DNA of 64,000 nucleotides from Rhynchonema sp. JSB1_4 (GCA_030248065.1 JASAMV010004922.1:1-64000); one strand, 5' to 3'. Shown: positions 1 through 11,236, counted from the first letter of the stretch. Program-made: numbers and translations. The notes: generated by a model not told the origin, from the sequence alone.

Positions 1-2141
1 AATCTTCGCGCTTATGTTGGGGCTGCATACATTCCGTCAACGATTTGCGTTTATTGCGACATTAGCATCAGCCTGGGCTATCATTTTCATAAGCTGCAAT
101 TTTACATGTACTGCTGATGTTGCAAAATGTCCTGGAATTTGCTGTTGAATCTGGTCGTCGTTAATATCAACAAATCGGTGTTGGCCTGATTTCACAATCT
201 ATTATTTGAAACTGCATGCACAGGTTGCAGTCTATGATTCAACTAAATCTGCAGATTGTCTGTCGTAAACAGGTGTGATTTCTTCAAAATAATGGCACAA
301 AGTGCTTTTTCAATGTTTGGTTATTGAAATAAACACTGTCAGCTTATTTCGAACACTTTTACGGCTTCTTGCACGCAAATCACAATAAAAATAGAACAGA
401 CCAAACGCTGCTGCGTAAATCAAAGTTTAACTCAAAATGCAACATTGAGAATGATTCGACGTACAGTAGTAAATCTTGCACAGCACATTCACGGGTAATA
501 AAACACGAACAATTGGTTAAGCTGCAAATTATCATGTCTAAATTATTCAACCGAATAACAAAAAATGCGCAAATACAAATATTGGCTTTAAGATAGTGCT
601 CTTTCGCAAAAAAATAGGATTATTTCATTTGAAAAACACAGCAATGCTCAAAAAATGACACTCCAGGATACCAGGAATGCAAAAGCAAACGCAATTGAAA
701 ACTTCAATGAGGGCGAGAAAAGTGAATAACAGTAATTTGACCAGATCATTGCGAGCATCTGAGACTAAACTTGAAAAGACAAAAAGCTGCATAGAAAAAA
801 TAACGCTCGACTTCAGATGGAAAGCAGCGAACGTTTACTGACTAGAATGTTCACACTCAGAACGTGTAATATACGGAATGTATAACTTTAACAGTAAGAA
901 TATCAATGACGTTAATATCCGGAAAATGCAAACAACGAGTGTACAGTACCCGCTGCAATTATGGAACTATGAAGTCTGCCTTTAAGCATGTAGCACGAGT
1001 GCGTTCGCATGCACGCCTTTGACGCCTGCACACACAAAAGTATAGGAGGCCGAATGCACCGGATGCACCACATGCACAGTGCCGAAGCGGTCAAGGGCGT
1101 GCACGCGGTGTGCTGCGCGCGTACATGCAGAGATCACCCAAAGTTGCAGCTGGTACTGTAGGCTAACGCCTTTGCCCAAAAACGCTTCACAACAATTTGG
1201 GGAATGAAAGCTTTGGTTTAATTTAAGTTCGCAACGTTTACGGTGAGGAGGAGGTTGTCTTGAAGGTGTGATAGGTCTTACGTACGTTGTAACACAGAAA
1301 CCACTCACACGATTGTAACACATCTTGCAACACAGAAAGCGCGTGTGGGGAGACTAGAAATAAATAATATCATTGTCACCCAGAAATAAACACAGAATGT
1401 GTAGTTTCAAGATCACACAACATTTTGGGAGATCCTATGTACACAAATATGGCAACTCTGATGAGTATGGGAATAAAAATTGGATTGAAACATTAGGACA
1501 CGACCGCCTGCACAGAATATCTTTGGTTTTGCTAGCTGCATGGTCGAAGAAAAGTAAGTTACGATAAAAACAAAAAGGTAAAAAGGTAAACAAAACGAAA
1601 AAAGTGATGATTGTAATCCCTCTGTTATGTATAGACCGTAAATGCAAGACATCTGGTATCATTGATTTCAGGGGTAAGTAATAAAGCAAAACTAAAGCAA
1701 CAACTCGGGTAAAAAATAATGAAAAACAAGTTTCAAATTAACAGAAGAACGATGTTCGATCGGAAACGCCACTTGAAACATCAGCCAGTCTGTCTTAGAC
1801 CGAGCGATTGCATATGTACCTGTGTCTTGTGCCTGCTCAAACACGCATTGAAACCCTATTTCGAATGACTACTGCAGTTCCTCATGCAAGTACCCTAACA
1901 TACATGACGCTGTTACAACATGCATTCGCATGCAACACACACGAACATAAAACGAAACAATGGATAATTCATGCAACATGCACAGATCAGGATCCAGTGA
2001 CAGGTTAGAAATCTGGAAATGTGTCAAAGAAGGAACAAAAAGAACGGCTACATACAGTATATGTAACCGATGAGCGACAAATAGAACTTTTTTCGAGCAA
2101 AACAGGTTATTAAAAAAGGTATACCAGCAGAAACCAGCAGC
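1..2141. other. Region downstream of the ONECUT gene, no gene recognised
   Basis: AT-rich sequence with only short open frames (up to about 110 codons) that lack recognisable motifs and overlap on both strands. It presumably contains the 3' untranslated end of the distal ONECUT terminal exon, since the TGA of that exon is at 2142-2144. I saw no canonical AATAAA on the minus strand close behind that stop. Several ATGCA/TGCAT-rich stretches occur at about 1000-1130 and 1800-2000, without a clear repeat unit. Confidence 0.4.
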
Positions 2142-2657
2142 TCACAATTGTTCGAAGGTCATGTCAGCATCTAAATGATGATGGTGGTGATGCTGGTGCA
2201 TATACGGCTGATGTGGGAAGCTCGGATGATGCTGCGGCCCCATCGAGGTCTGATCGTGCCCCATGCCAGCCACATAGGCGTGATTCATGCCCATGCGACC
2301 ACCTTGATGCTGCAGGCTCGGCGCGGGGGCCATCGGCGGCGGGCCGCGCTCCTCCAAGTGGCGCGTGGAGAAATTCACAAAATTCGTCGCGCTTTTCACC
2401 GTTTCGAGAATGTCCTCGTCGAAATTCACGTCCTCAGCCACCATCGAGTCGTCGTTGGTCGCGCCCGAACCGGAATCGAACCGGCCCGCGCCGCCGGTCG
2501 GCCTGCATCGATCCCGATTTGAGTCCCGAAATCGTTCGACCCCGCGTCGTCGTGCGTTCATGAAAAAGTTGGCGACGGTGTTCAAATCCAGACCCAGCTG
2601 TGACGCGATCGTGTTCTGCATCTCTTTCGACGGCCGTTTCGTCTCCTTGAATATCGC
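2142..2657 (-). CDS. onecut: ONECUT terminal exon B (distal alternative)
   Basis: 516 nt, 171 residues plus TGA. Acceptor TTTTGCAG at 2658-2665. It opens [20 protein letters not shown] and finishes with [20 protein letters not shown]. It occupies the same homeodomain positions as exon A but differs in helix 2 and just after helix 3. Its tail is unrelated to exon A, with a methionine/histidine-rich end ([18 protein letters not shown]). No second CUT exon accompanies it, so it reads as an alternative last exon rather than a separate gene. Retained reading frame and conserved DNA-contact residues argue against a pseudogene. Confidence 0.82.
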   Translation of the reverse strand, partial: AIFKETKRPSKEMQNTIASQLGLDLNTVANFFMNARRRGVERFRDSNRDRCRPTGGAGRFDSGSGATNDDSMVAEDVNFDEDILETVKSATNFVNFSTRHLEERGPPPMAPAPSLQHQGGRMGMNHAYVAGMGHDQTSMGPQHHPSFPHQPYMHQHHHHHHLDADMTFEQL

Positions 2658-5600
2658 CTGCAAAATGTTGTGGCGAAACGTTAGAATAGTGGTGCAATGG
2701 ACAGGACATGACTTCGGAGTGCATAGACTGGTGGACAGCGCATGCAGAAAGTTCTGGAAAAGTTGAGATTTTGACCTTTTCTCTTTCTGCATGAATTTTG
2801 AGAAAGATAGACGTTACTGGTAGTCACATGCATTAGAAACTTCATGCACTAGATCGGTTCACGAACGGACGCATGTGTTTACATGAGTTTGCATGCAACA
2901 ACATAAATGCAGCATGCAGGCGCCTGCATGCAGACTGCGCCCTTACAGGCGCACAGGACAGTAGCACAGCTGCTGAAAAGAAAGTTCGTGTGGAGAGACC
3001 AAACGTTCATGCAACAGACATCCACGCACAAATTAGGGGGCTCACAGGAAGTTGAGAGTTTCCTGATGTTTCAAGGCGAGTATTGCTGTTCGAACGTCGT
3101 TGAGAATAGAGTTTGTTCCTTGAGAGAAATAACTGCATCTCTATATAGTCAAACGCTGTAGCACACACGCAAATTTGCAAGTAGATAAGGTAATACTGTA
3201 TGTGGGTAAGTCGACAATACTGGCTGGCTGACGCATTCTATAAATCGGTTCCAACCGCTGTCTGATTGAGATCATCTGGGTCGCGATGGTTCAACATGGC
3301 GTCCCGTTTGAGGACACTGGCAATCGAGTCCTCGATATTCTCCAGCGACGGTGGACACGTCCTCAAGGGTCGGTTGGCCTGCGAGCGGCGTCTTGATGAT
3401 CGGGATCGGGAAGCAGTAGAAGGGGGCGTAGGCCTGGCGGTCAGGGGCGGGGGCGGAGGCGGGGGCGGGGGCACAAGGGGGGTGACGGTTTCAACGTCCA
3501 GCTCGCTATCGTCCTGCATCAACGACATCGGCAGCTGCATCGGCTGCAGCGATGTCAGTTCCTGAACGACCACCGACGGCTGGCCGGGTGCCGGTCGGAG
3601 CCCGGTTCCCGACACCGAACTGCACGCGCCCGGACTCAGACCGGAAACGTCCAACTCATCGCCGGCATCGTGTTCCTCGAGCACCACGTAGTGATTGGCC
3701 AGATCCATCGATGTCGGAGGTTGTTGAATGCCGGACAGAACGGTCGAAGGTGCCGTCGGTTGCGATGCTCGGTTCACGTTATTACGATTGCGCTGCTGCA
3801 CGCCGCGAGCCTTCTTCAGCACGCGACGACTGGCTGCGCGCGCACTCAGTTGGATACTGGCCAAAGATTGCAGATTGGCGGTGGTCTTGGCGTCGACAAT
3901 GAACTCCGAGTCTGCGCCGCCGGTCGAGTCGAGCTCCCTGTCTCCGTCCGGGTCCATGGCGGCGTCGCTCAGCCATTTGTCGACGCTGCGTCGACGTGCG
4001 TTCATGAAAAAGTTACTGACGGTGCCGACCGACAGACTCAACTGTTGCGCGATCGTCTGTTGCATCTCTTTCGAGGGACGTTTGGTCTCGCGAAAAATTG
4101 CCTGAATTTTGGATGTTGAGGGATGATGAATTTCAAAATTTTTGAATTTTTGAACAAATTCTAACACGGGGCAAACTCATAAATGTAACCCGCTTTGCAG
4201 CAGCGCTAACGAAAGGTGTGGATAATCTGGATATGTTTATACAACGGTAACCGCATTTCCTGGGAGGATACGTAACCAAAAATTGATGGTTATCGGCGGG
4301 ATCTATAAAAACTAGTTTCAAATTATTGTTTCATTTCTAAAGCAGAGCAATCCAAATAATAATGCCTTAACAACAATATTCGAAGTTGACAGTAGTCTGA
4401 CCTGTAATGTCCGCCTCTGAATATCGGTGAAGACAAGACGCGGCTTTTTCGGCCCTTGTTGTGTGCCGGGCGAGATTTGCTGCTCCTCTTTGCGCTTGCA
4501 TGCTGAAAGTTAAGAGAAAATATCTGTGCGCACTCGAAAAGATTATTGATTATTAGCCTAAAAATTAGTTTCATGAAAGCCTATGTTCCCAAAATATGTA
4601 TGTTAGTGTATCACGTAATAGGGACCCAAGGATGCAGCATGCGCGCGGGCACATGCATAATTTATTCCTTTTGGGTTTTGTACATATTATGAGCTGATTT
4701 GACTCCGTGTGGTTGCGTGCACGCGCGTGCTATGTTTCGTGATATTCACAAGGCGCGCGTCTGTGTGTAATTGCAAGCTGTTACGTTATTGCAACATCAT
4801 TGTGTGTGAATGTGTTTTATGCGGCTTCATCGTATATGGTATTTTCACGCAGGATGTGCCCTAACGTCATTCTGGTTCGGTCAACCATTAGTGAATTCAT
4901 CCATAGCTTAAAGCTATTAATTTTCGCGTTTTTGCTTTGGCCCCTGTGAACCACTGCGGCAGTGGCTTGTCGGCGTAATTTGGTCTTTTTGCATTTAGCC
5001 ATTTTACGCTTTGGTGTGGGGCTTTCTGTAGGCTTAGAACGACATTTAGGTTTCAGTCCAACTCATATTACATGACTGGTAAACGTGTAAAGTGACCAGG
5101 GACAATGGGTTATGTCTACTTTATAGCCAGATGTGCCCAAGGCATGCTTGTACTGCTGCCACTATACAGTAGCTCATTGTCAGTAACAGGCGCAGGTGCT
5201 GTAAGCGCAGTTATATACCAAATCATATGACCAGAGCAAATGTGCGCATGTGGCTTGCGTGCTTAGCGCTTAGCAACAATGCAAACTTGACGTGTGCACA
5301 TTATGGAACGACGGGGTAGAGTAGCCGGCCCAGGAGGCTTGGGCGCTTTTCTGACTTCTGCAAAGGTTGGTGCTCGCTTGCATCAGGGACTGAAATGTGT
5401 GCTAATGGTATAGCACACCACATTTGAAAGAAATTTCGTCCCAGCCCAAAATTAGAGCGGCCTAAATGCGCACGGGTGCTAACGCGCATGACAAAGCTTA
5501 CGCAAGGGCGCTGTGTGCCGTGACCTGCGGGCTCAAAATGACTGCACGTTGGTAGGTTCGCATAGCACTTGATGCTTGCACTGGTGCCGGGTAACACCGA

Positions 5601-6565
5601 TTAAGCACCATGGCGGATAGGTCACCTTTTTATACGAGCACGCGCCCTCCACCATACATGCGTACACACAGGCCAGTTGAAACAACATTTTCTCAAGGTT
5701 GGGGGTAATTGTCGCTCCATTTACGCATCTCAAAACCTTCAATCTCATGCAAAATACTAACTGGTCCCCGGGGGGCTGCAATGATAATTCGCAGGCACCT
5801 GGGGCGGCATCAGGAGCTTAATGTAGTTACGATTGTGTGCATGCACCCAGAGCACACGCCAACAACAAGTACAACGATGATGTGTTTTGCTTTGTTCTAC
5901 AACTGCTGTTGTATGTGTGTGTGTGTGTGCGAGCACTTGACCGCTTGTTTGCCGTCCTAAGGCCGCATTCACAATGCAGCGCGTCAGCGTGTTAGCGCGT
6001 TAGCGGTGCTGTTAGCGGCCGCCTTTTCCCCCCCCCTTTCCTTCCGAAAAAAAAGCGTGCGGCGCGCTTCCTACCCCCCCTGCGCCGCCAACGCTTTTCA
6101 TCCCCTTGCTGGGTTTGGGACCTTTTTTTTTTTCTTTTTTTTTCCCTCCTTCATTCTTATTTTTTTTTCTCCCCAATCCCACACCCCCTCCCCCCCCCCC
6201 TTTCTTCTCCTCCCCTCCCCCCCCAAGAGACACACACAAACACTCCCCCCTTTCTTTCCCATAATCCCCCCCACCCTCTCTCCTCACCCCATTATTCTAA
6301 AAAAATAAGCTTCATCACAAAAACAAAAAAATAATATTCTCACCCAACCAGCCTCTTCCTTTCCTTTCTCTTCTCTCTCTTTTTTTTTCAAATAAATTTA
6401 AAAAAATAATAAATAGCACACCCCGCCCCCCCCCCCCCAACTAGCACAAAAACCACAACTACTACTACTCTTGATCTACCCGCCACCCCCCCCCCCCCCC
6501 CCCCCACCCCCCATCTCCTCTCCACTGCGCCTCCCCGCGCCCCCCGCCCCCCCCGCCCCCGCCCC

Positions 6566-6610
<45 letters not shown>

Positions 6611-6658
6611 ACCCCCCCACCCCCCCCCCCATCACCCCCCACACCCACACCCGCCCCC

Positions 6659-6704
<46 letters not shown>

Positions 6705-9700
6705 CTGACTGACATAGCGGCACGCCTAACGCTACTTAGCAGCAGCGGCAACAACTAAAAACACCGGGCGAGCGCGCAACGTCATTCAAAAAGCACCTAG
6801 CGCTTAACCCTCTCTCTCTCTCTGTGTGCTGCAGTTACGGTAATGCGAAACTACCGTAAGCATACGGTAGATCAGATCAAACGGTAAAGACAAATTGATG
6901 CAAAATCTGACAAAACACGCGGGAACAAAACGGAAACTTGGAATTATAACAGAACTCAACAGGGGGATATGGCAGGTTAAAACAACGGAAAAGAGAGCAT
7001 ACGGGTCTCGTATACAACGACTGAAACACTCGAAAAAGTTAATCATTATATCAATACTGCTAAGCGCGAGTGTTGTGGTGTTGTTGTGTACGCGTGTGCA
7101 AGCCACACGCTCTCTGAAAAGTGACTTTGTCTCTTGGATTTTATAGGGAATCAATTTGGACACGGTGCATATGCGCAGCAGTGCGCGCGCGCCCTCCGCT
7201 CGAAAGTACGACTTTTGCGTCCCGCGAATCGATTCCCCCGAACTTATTTTCCGTTTCCACCCAGTCACATATTTTATTTAATGTGCACTCTTGCTGTTTT
7301 GTCGCGTTTTGTGATTATTGGTTGGGATCTGGCCGAAAAACAGAGTAAAATGAGCGAAAATGACCCAAACCGGCGAGTCTCAGCGCCGACATTCGCTGGA
7401 ATTCCGGTTCCTGCAGCCACTTGAACATTCGACGGAACGTCTCGCGACCGGATTTGAGTTTCGACCACGGTTTTGGATTGCGCAACAGATCGGACAACGT
7501 GCCCTGACTGCGACACAGCACGCGTTGAGCGAAGATGGCTTGCGGGATGGAGTACCTGCGATTTGGAATATTCAGGTACAATACGGTAGGAATTACAACT
7601 TGTAATACAAGCACAGTATGTCAATCGTGTGAGTTACACAATCTGAGCCGTGCTGTGTCCTTACATCACACACTTGATGAAACCACGCAAGATTCTCTGG
7701 CTTCAGGAAGTTTTCAAGGCTTTTTTTCAACGCTTGTGGACGGCAGAACTGAGAAAACGGGTTTCTTGTTGGTGTGGTGGCAAGTTAACAATCGGCGCAC
7801 GGACAGTTGAGCAAAGCCGGCTTGAGCAAGACCATTTGACCAATCGTGAAACTGATCCTAAGTGTGAGCCTAAGCCCAAGCCACTGGAACAAAAACAGCT
7901 CTGCTCTTTTGGCTTCGCTCTTTCTTCTTTGCTCAAAGTGGTCTTGCTCAAACCGGCTTTGTCCAATCGCCCGGAACCCAGCAATCTGACACGCGATTCT
8001 GCCATTTTACTCGAATCCCCTGTTATCCCAGGTTGTCCCCTGCACATTGCCCGTCGAAATCATAGCTTGTCAAACGCCTGCGATTTCAGTTAAATTCACA
8101 CACGCAACACGATTCCTGACCTTTTCAGCTCGGCCGAAATGCGTTGCGCCAGATCCTTGGTGTCGAGCTCATCCATATCCGCATCCGACAGACTCTCGCC
8201 GCCGTCCTGATCGATGTGGTCCGTATTCTGCATACCGTCGTATAAATGCGACGGCTCCAACAGTCCACCATTGGTGTCAATATGCAACTGTTGTTGTTGT
8301 TGTTGTTGTTGCTGGTGTGACTGATGATGTGACGGGCCACCGACGGTCCCGTGCCCGTGCGTCATTGACATCGCCGTCGCCACGATCGCGTCCGTTGTGT
8401 TGCTGCCGCTGTTTGGCGTCGATTTTGGCTTCGGCGGCGGTCGACGGCGTTTCTTCGGCGGCATCAAAGCAGCTGGCGGCGGTACCGTCGCTGCTGGACC
8501 GCCGCTCGCACCGGCCGTGACGGTACCACCACCGAGACCCGTCACGACGGGCCCGTCACTCGAGTTGGACGCGCCGTTGAGCAATAGATCCTGATTGAGA
8601 AGACAGTCGACGGCGTCCGGTCCACCCGTGCCGTCCGGTGAGTAGTGAAGGTCGTCCGTGTTGATGTACTGTTGATGTTGTGCGGCGTACACCTGAATTA
8701 CACTTAGGGGCTTCATTTTTGTGCTTTATGGCCACCAGTACCGGTTACCCATCTCTCGACAGGTGCTTTGGTTTTCGATCACTATTGCGGCACACTCTGA
8801 CTTCATGTTCAATATCCTACGGAACATTCTTAGTGAAGTCACAAAACAAGCTTTCAGCACTGGACCGACCAAAATTTTCATATGCCACCCATACAGTGAC
8901 TTTCCTTCTACATAGTGTACTCAGAGCGGTGCGATTTAACCAAACATGTGGACTGTATTACATACACCTCATCCCTCCGCCCAACTACTGTACCTGTTGC
9001 AGGAGCGACGTGGTGATGGCATTGACATGGCCTTGTTCGTTCTGGTCCAATTGATCTTTGTGATTTCGATCGCGATGCTGATTACCGCCCACCCCACCAT
9101 CGTACCCACCATTGGTGAGTAGATAGTCGGTGCCGGGCGGTGGACTGCTCGATGAGGGCATGATGGGCAGACCCAGCCTGGCGGTGCTGTTGCAGTCCCG
9201 TTGTGGTCCTCCGCCGCCGCCAAACCGGGCGGACACGGAATGCGGACTCGGCGGACTGTCCGCCGTCACATATTCGTGGTCGCCGGTGCCGCCGCCCGCG
9301 GACGACTGTGAATTCGTGCGACCGGCACTTCTCACATTCGGTTTGACGTCGTATTCGTACTTGATGTTCACATTGTAGGTCGGCATGACGCTGGAGAAAT
9401 TCGGCACGTTGTTCGCAAGGAAGCTCGGAAACGCCGACGCCGACTGTTGTTGTTGTTGTTGGCCGACGCCGGTTTGGCCGCCCGGCGGCACCTGTCTGAC
9501 GGCGGACTGTCCGCCCGCACCTGGACCGGGACCGCCGGTCGTCGAGCTGCGGTTGCGACCACCGACGCGGCCCATCGATGCGGCAGTTTGTGCCCCGCCG
9601 CCCGCGCCGGCCGAGGTTGCGATCACAGAATATTTGTCACCGGGGGTGACCGTGGAGATTGGGGGCAGCGGCTGGAGCGGTGTCAGAGTGGCGAATGAAT

Positions 9701-11236
9701 TTGGGTCGCCAGCGCCGGACGCTGAGTTCGAGCCCTGACCGGAACCGTGGGCACCGCCGGGACTCAGATGATTGTTCAGACCGCCGTGATAGGCGTTGTG
9801 GAGATCGCGGTTGCCAGAATTGGTACTCGGCCCGTTTCGGCCAGACCGACTGGAACGGAAAAAGGCGTTTATTAAATATCAGTCTTTCTCCTTTTTACAA
9901 ATGAATTTTTCAATTCATTTGAAAGCACGATCTTACCCGTAACTTCTGTGATGGTGGTTTTCCATGTTATTGTTGTTCGCCGTTACCTGAAGCAAAAAGC
10001 GATGATGTTTGATTATTCAGCTTCTTTGTAAATGTTATTGTCCCACTGTCATATTATGTACGGTAAAGGCAAACTACACCAACGTGAGCTCGATTTCGCA
10101 GCTGGCAGAATGGTGAAACGTTGAAACGTGGCTGCTGATTTGGGAAATGTTACATGTTGAAGAATACAAAATGGAGCATGATGATTTTCTCTTTCTATTC
10201 ATTTTGAATACACGTTTAGCTTTGAAATCGGGCTCGTGTTGATGTATAGTTTGCCTTTACATGGTTCAATAATCGTAAAGGTTCTTGTGCCTGATAAATG
10301 TTTAAAAGAAATGATAGATTATCGAGTGGATTTGAAGTGGATTTGAAACACTCCATCAATGTCTAGGAAAATAGGTGAATCAAGTCAGGGAAAATGTTCA
10401 CCGTTAAAAGTGGCACCTAATACAATACATACATTATGATGTTCTGGCTATTCATCGTGTACATGCACTGAAGTGATAGTTTTTTGATCAAAGTGAATCA
10501 CGGTGCAGCCAAGCACTGGGTGTCTCAAAGGTATGTACTCTTTGGGTGGCTCTTCATTGCATGTCCTTACTGATGTTACAGCTTTTGGACTTTTCACAGT
10601 CGATTCTTTAGGCGATAGTGCACGAAGCACCTGAAAGTGCCACTTGCCTGACGTTTCAATGCCACTTTCTAATGCTTGGCTGCGCCACTGTCAGCAAAAG
10701 GTGTACAAGGAATGGAGTTGAAAGGGCGCGGCCACGTTCAAAGAAATTGGTCTTGAAACATTAGACAAGCGGAGTGTAGAGGTTATGTGCATTTAAATTA
10801 TATGCAGAATTGCCATACATATACTCTGGCAATTCCTTTAGGAGAAACTTTTCAACAGCGTCCTATCAAGGCACCCCCAGAGCCGAGGCCGCCCATACCT
10901 GTACTTATTTGCATGTCATACCTGATGTTGCAGTGGTTGGCTGTAATTGATTTGTGGCATAGACTTTGTGGCAGCAGAGTGTGCCACAAATCAAGTAAAT
11001 CCAATAATCACCGCAACATCAGCTTTACATACATACGACACGCAAACAAAAGTGACAGAGTACTTTTGAGCCACCCTGTATGTAGAGTATACCTGTCTGT
11101 GCATTGCATCGACCACATGCGTGACCGAGCTCAGCAACGGGTCGTGATCAGCCGTGCTGGATACAGAGGCGCACAGGGGCGACGTACTTCGTGACCTGGC
11201 GCCACTCGATGACTGAATCTCGGCCAGACCTTCCAT
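2142..11236 (-). CDS. onecut: ONECUT-family CUT-homeodomain transcription factor (whole gene, two alternative terminal exons)
   Basis: Sequence-specific nuclear DNA-binding protein. Coding exons in transcript order: 11236-11093, 9986-9937, 9849-8994, 8692-8121, 7555-7371, 4502-4402, then either 4101-3238 or 2657-2142. All junctions are GT..AG and every phase closes (0, 2, 0, 2, 1, 0). Predicted products are 923 or 807 residues. Diagnostic features are the N-terminal segment [12 protein letters not shown], one CUT domain (about residues 527-602), the linker ACKRKE, and a divergent homeodomain with FFMNARRR in helix 3, where most homeodomains have WF.N.R. Glutamine, histidine and glycine runs are typical of the N-terminal part. 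Family knowledge: ONECUT proteins act in neural, sensory and endodermal differentiation. The double terminal exon is unusual. Expression of both forms is inferred, not seen. Confidence 0.93.
2658..3237 (-). other. onecut: Interval between the two ONECUT terminal exons
   Basis: 580 nt between the stop of exon A and the acceptor of exon B. It would be 3' UTR plus flank in form A and intron in form B. I saw no AATAAA on the minus strand here, so the polyadenylation site of form A is not located. TGCAT-rich stretches occur at about 2870-2940. Confidence 0.5.
3238..4101 (-). CDS. onecut: ONECUT terminal exon A (proximal alternative)
   Basis: 864 nt, 287 residues plus TAG. Acceptor ATTCAG at 4102-4107. 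It opens [20 protein letters not shown] and finishes the homeodomain with [17 protein letters not shown], very close to the canonical ONECUT sequence including the DKW that follows. A long tail follows with an acidic/serine region, a run of about nine prolines near 3450 and an SR-rich patch ([10 protein letters not shown]). Being closer to the shared exon and more canonical, this is probably the ancestral form. Confidence 0.9.
   Translation of the reverse strand, partial: AIFRETKRPSKEMQQTIAQQLSLSVGTVSNFFMNARRRSVDKWLSDAAMDPDGDRELDSTGGADSEFIVDAKTTANLQSLASIQLSARAASRRVLKKARGVQQRNRNNVNRASQPTAPSTVLSGIQQPPTSMDLANHYVVLEEHDAGDELDVSGLSPGACSSVSGTGLRPAPGQPSVVVQELTSLQPMQLPMSLMQDDSELDVETVTPLVPPPPPPPPPLTARPTPPSTASRSRSSRRRSQANRPLRTCPPSLENIEDSIASVLKRDAMLNHRDPDDLNQTAVGTDL
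4402..4502 (-). CDS. onecut: ONECUT exon 6 (CUT-homeodomain linker and first part of homeodomain)
   Basis: 101 nt, acceptor CTTTCAG before 4502, donor TTACAG|GTCAGA at 4402/4401. It encodes CKRKEEQQ, then [18 protein letters not shown], the N-terminal arm and helix 1 of the homeodomain. It ends in phase 0 exactly where both terminal exons resume with AIF. It is the common donor for the two alternatives. Confidence 0.93.
4503..7370. other. ONECUT intron 5, mostly unannotated
   Basis: 2.9-kb intron between the CUT and homeodomain exons. It contains the pyrimidine/poly-C tract described separately (6015-6702). Around it are short TTAGCG-containing repeats (5985-6015 and about 6710-6750) that may be the ends of an element with the tract in its middle. 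No coding sequence recognised. Confidence 0.5.
6015..6702. repeat. Poly-pyrimidine / poly-C low-complexity tract
   Basis: First a T/C-rich stretch (6024-6400), then nearly pure C interrupted by A, with homopolymer C runs of about 40-50 at 6567-6610 and 6660-6702. Proline/glycine open frames here are translation artefacts. Such DNA can form G-quadruplex or i-motif structures and is prone to sequencing error, so the base-level sequence should not be trusted. Confidence 0.85.
7371..7555 (-). CDS. onecut: ONECUT exon 5 (core of CUT domain)
   Basis: 185 nt, acceptor CGCAG before 7555, donor GCCG|GTTTGG at 7371/7370. It encodes the most conserved part of the CUT domain, including [40 protein letters not shown] and [12 protein letters not shown]. 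These are nearly invariant ONECUT residues and make the assignment secure. Confidence 0.95.
7797..7975. mobile_element. Copy 1 (diverged) of the TTAGGC-containing inverted-repeat element
   Basis: Lies in ONECUT intron 4. Ends GGACAGTTGAGCAAAGCCGG and its inverted partner near 7960. The middle contains GTGAGCCTAAGCCCAAGCC. It matches the complete copy at 31966-32263, but shorter and diverged. Confidence 0.6.
8121..8692 (-). CDS. onecut: ONECUT exon 4 (linker and start of CUT domain)
   Basis: 572 nt, acceptor ATTCAG before 8692, donor AAAAG|GTCAGG at 8121/8120. It carries a nine-residue glutamine run, a basic stretch [14 protein letters not shown] that could serve as a nuclear-localisation or AT-hook-like segment, an acidic patch, and the start of the CUT domain, [15 protein letters not shown]. 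It ends in phase 2, splitting an arginine codon completed in exon 5. Confidence 0.9.
8994..9849 (-). CDS. onecut: ONECUT exon 3 (N-terminal regulatory region)
   Basis: 856 nt, acceptor TTCCAG before 9849 and donor CAG|GTACAG at 8994/8993. It contains the family block [15 protein letters not shown] near its start (around 9680), followed by a long glycine/serine/proline-rich region and a glutamine run. The residues after the block diverge from the vertebrate pattern. Likely a transactivation or partner-binding region rather than a folded domain. Confidence 0.88.
9937..9986 (-). CDS. onecut: ONECUT exon 2 (50-nt microexon)
   Basis: Acceptor TTCAG at 9987-9991 and donor GG|GTAAGA at 9937/9936. 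It encodes [17 protein letters not shown] with a split glycine codon (GG + T) completed by exon 3. Phase 0 in and phase 2 out agree with both neighbours. It was found only by following the phases, being far too short for ORF prediction. Its own peptide is low complexity, so support comes from the splice signals. Confidence 0.65.
10063..10260. mobile_element. Short foldback element in ONECUT intron 1
   Basis: Terminal inverted repeats of about 35-40 bp: GTAAAGGCAAACTAC at the left and GTAGTTTGCCTTTAC-like sequence (one extra base) at the right, continuing through GAGCTCGATTTC / GAAATCGGGCTC. Total about 198 bp, no open frame. Looks like a MITE. Confidence 0.6.
11093..11236 (-). CDS. onecut: ONECUT exon 1 (start codon, residues 1-48)
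   Basis: Starts with ATG at 11236-11234. An in-frame TAA stands three codons upstream, which supports this start. The peptide [20 protein letters not shown] resembles the short conserved N-terminal motif of ONECUT proteins. The exon ends CAG|GTATAC at 11093/11092 in phase 0, which matches the next exon. Confidence 0.75.

Noticed and set aside
2142..2657. Exon B as an independent second ONECUT gene
   Set aside because: It holds only the second half of the homeodomain, begins at a splice acceptor and has no CUT or first-half exon of its own between it and exon A.
6006..6723. Proline- and glycine-rich open frames
   Set aside because: Produced by the poly-C/pyrimidine tract, with no conserved sequence.
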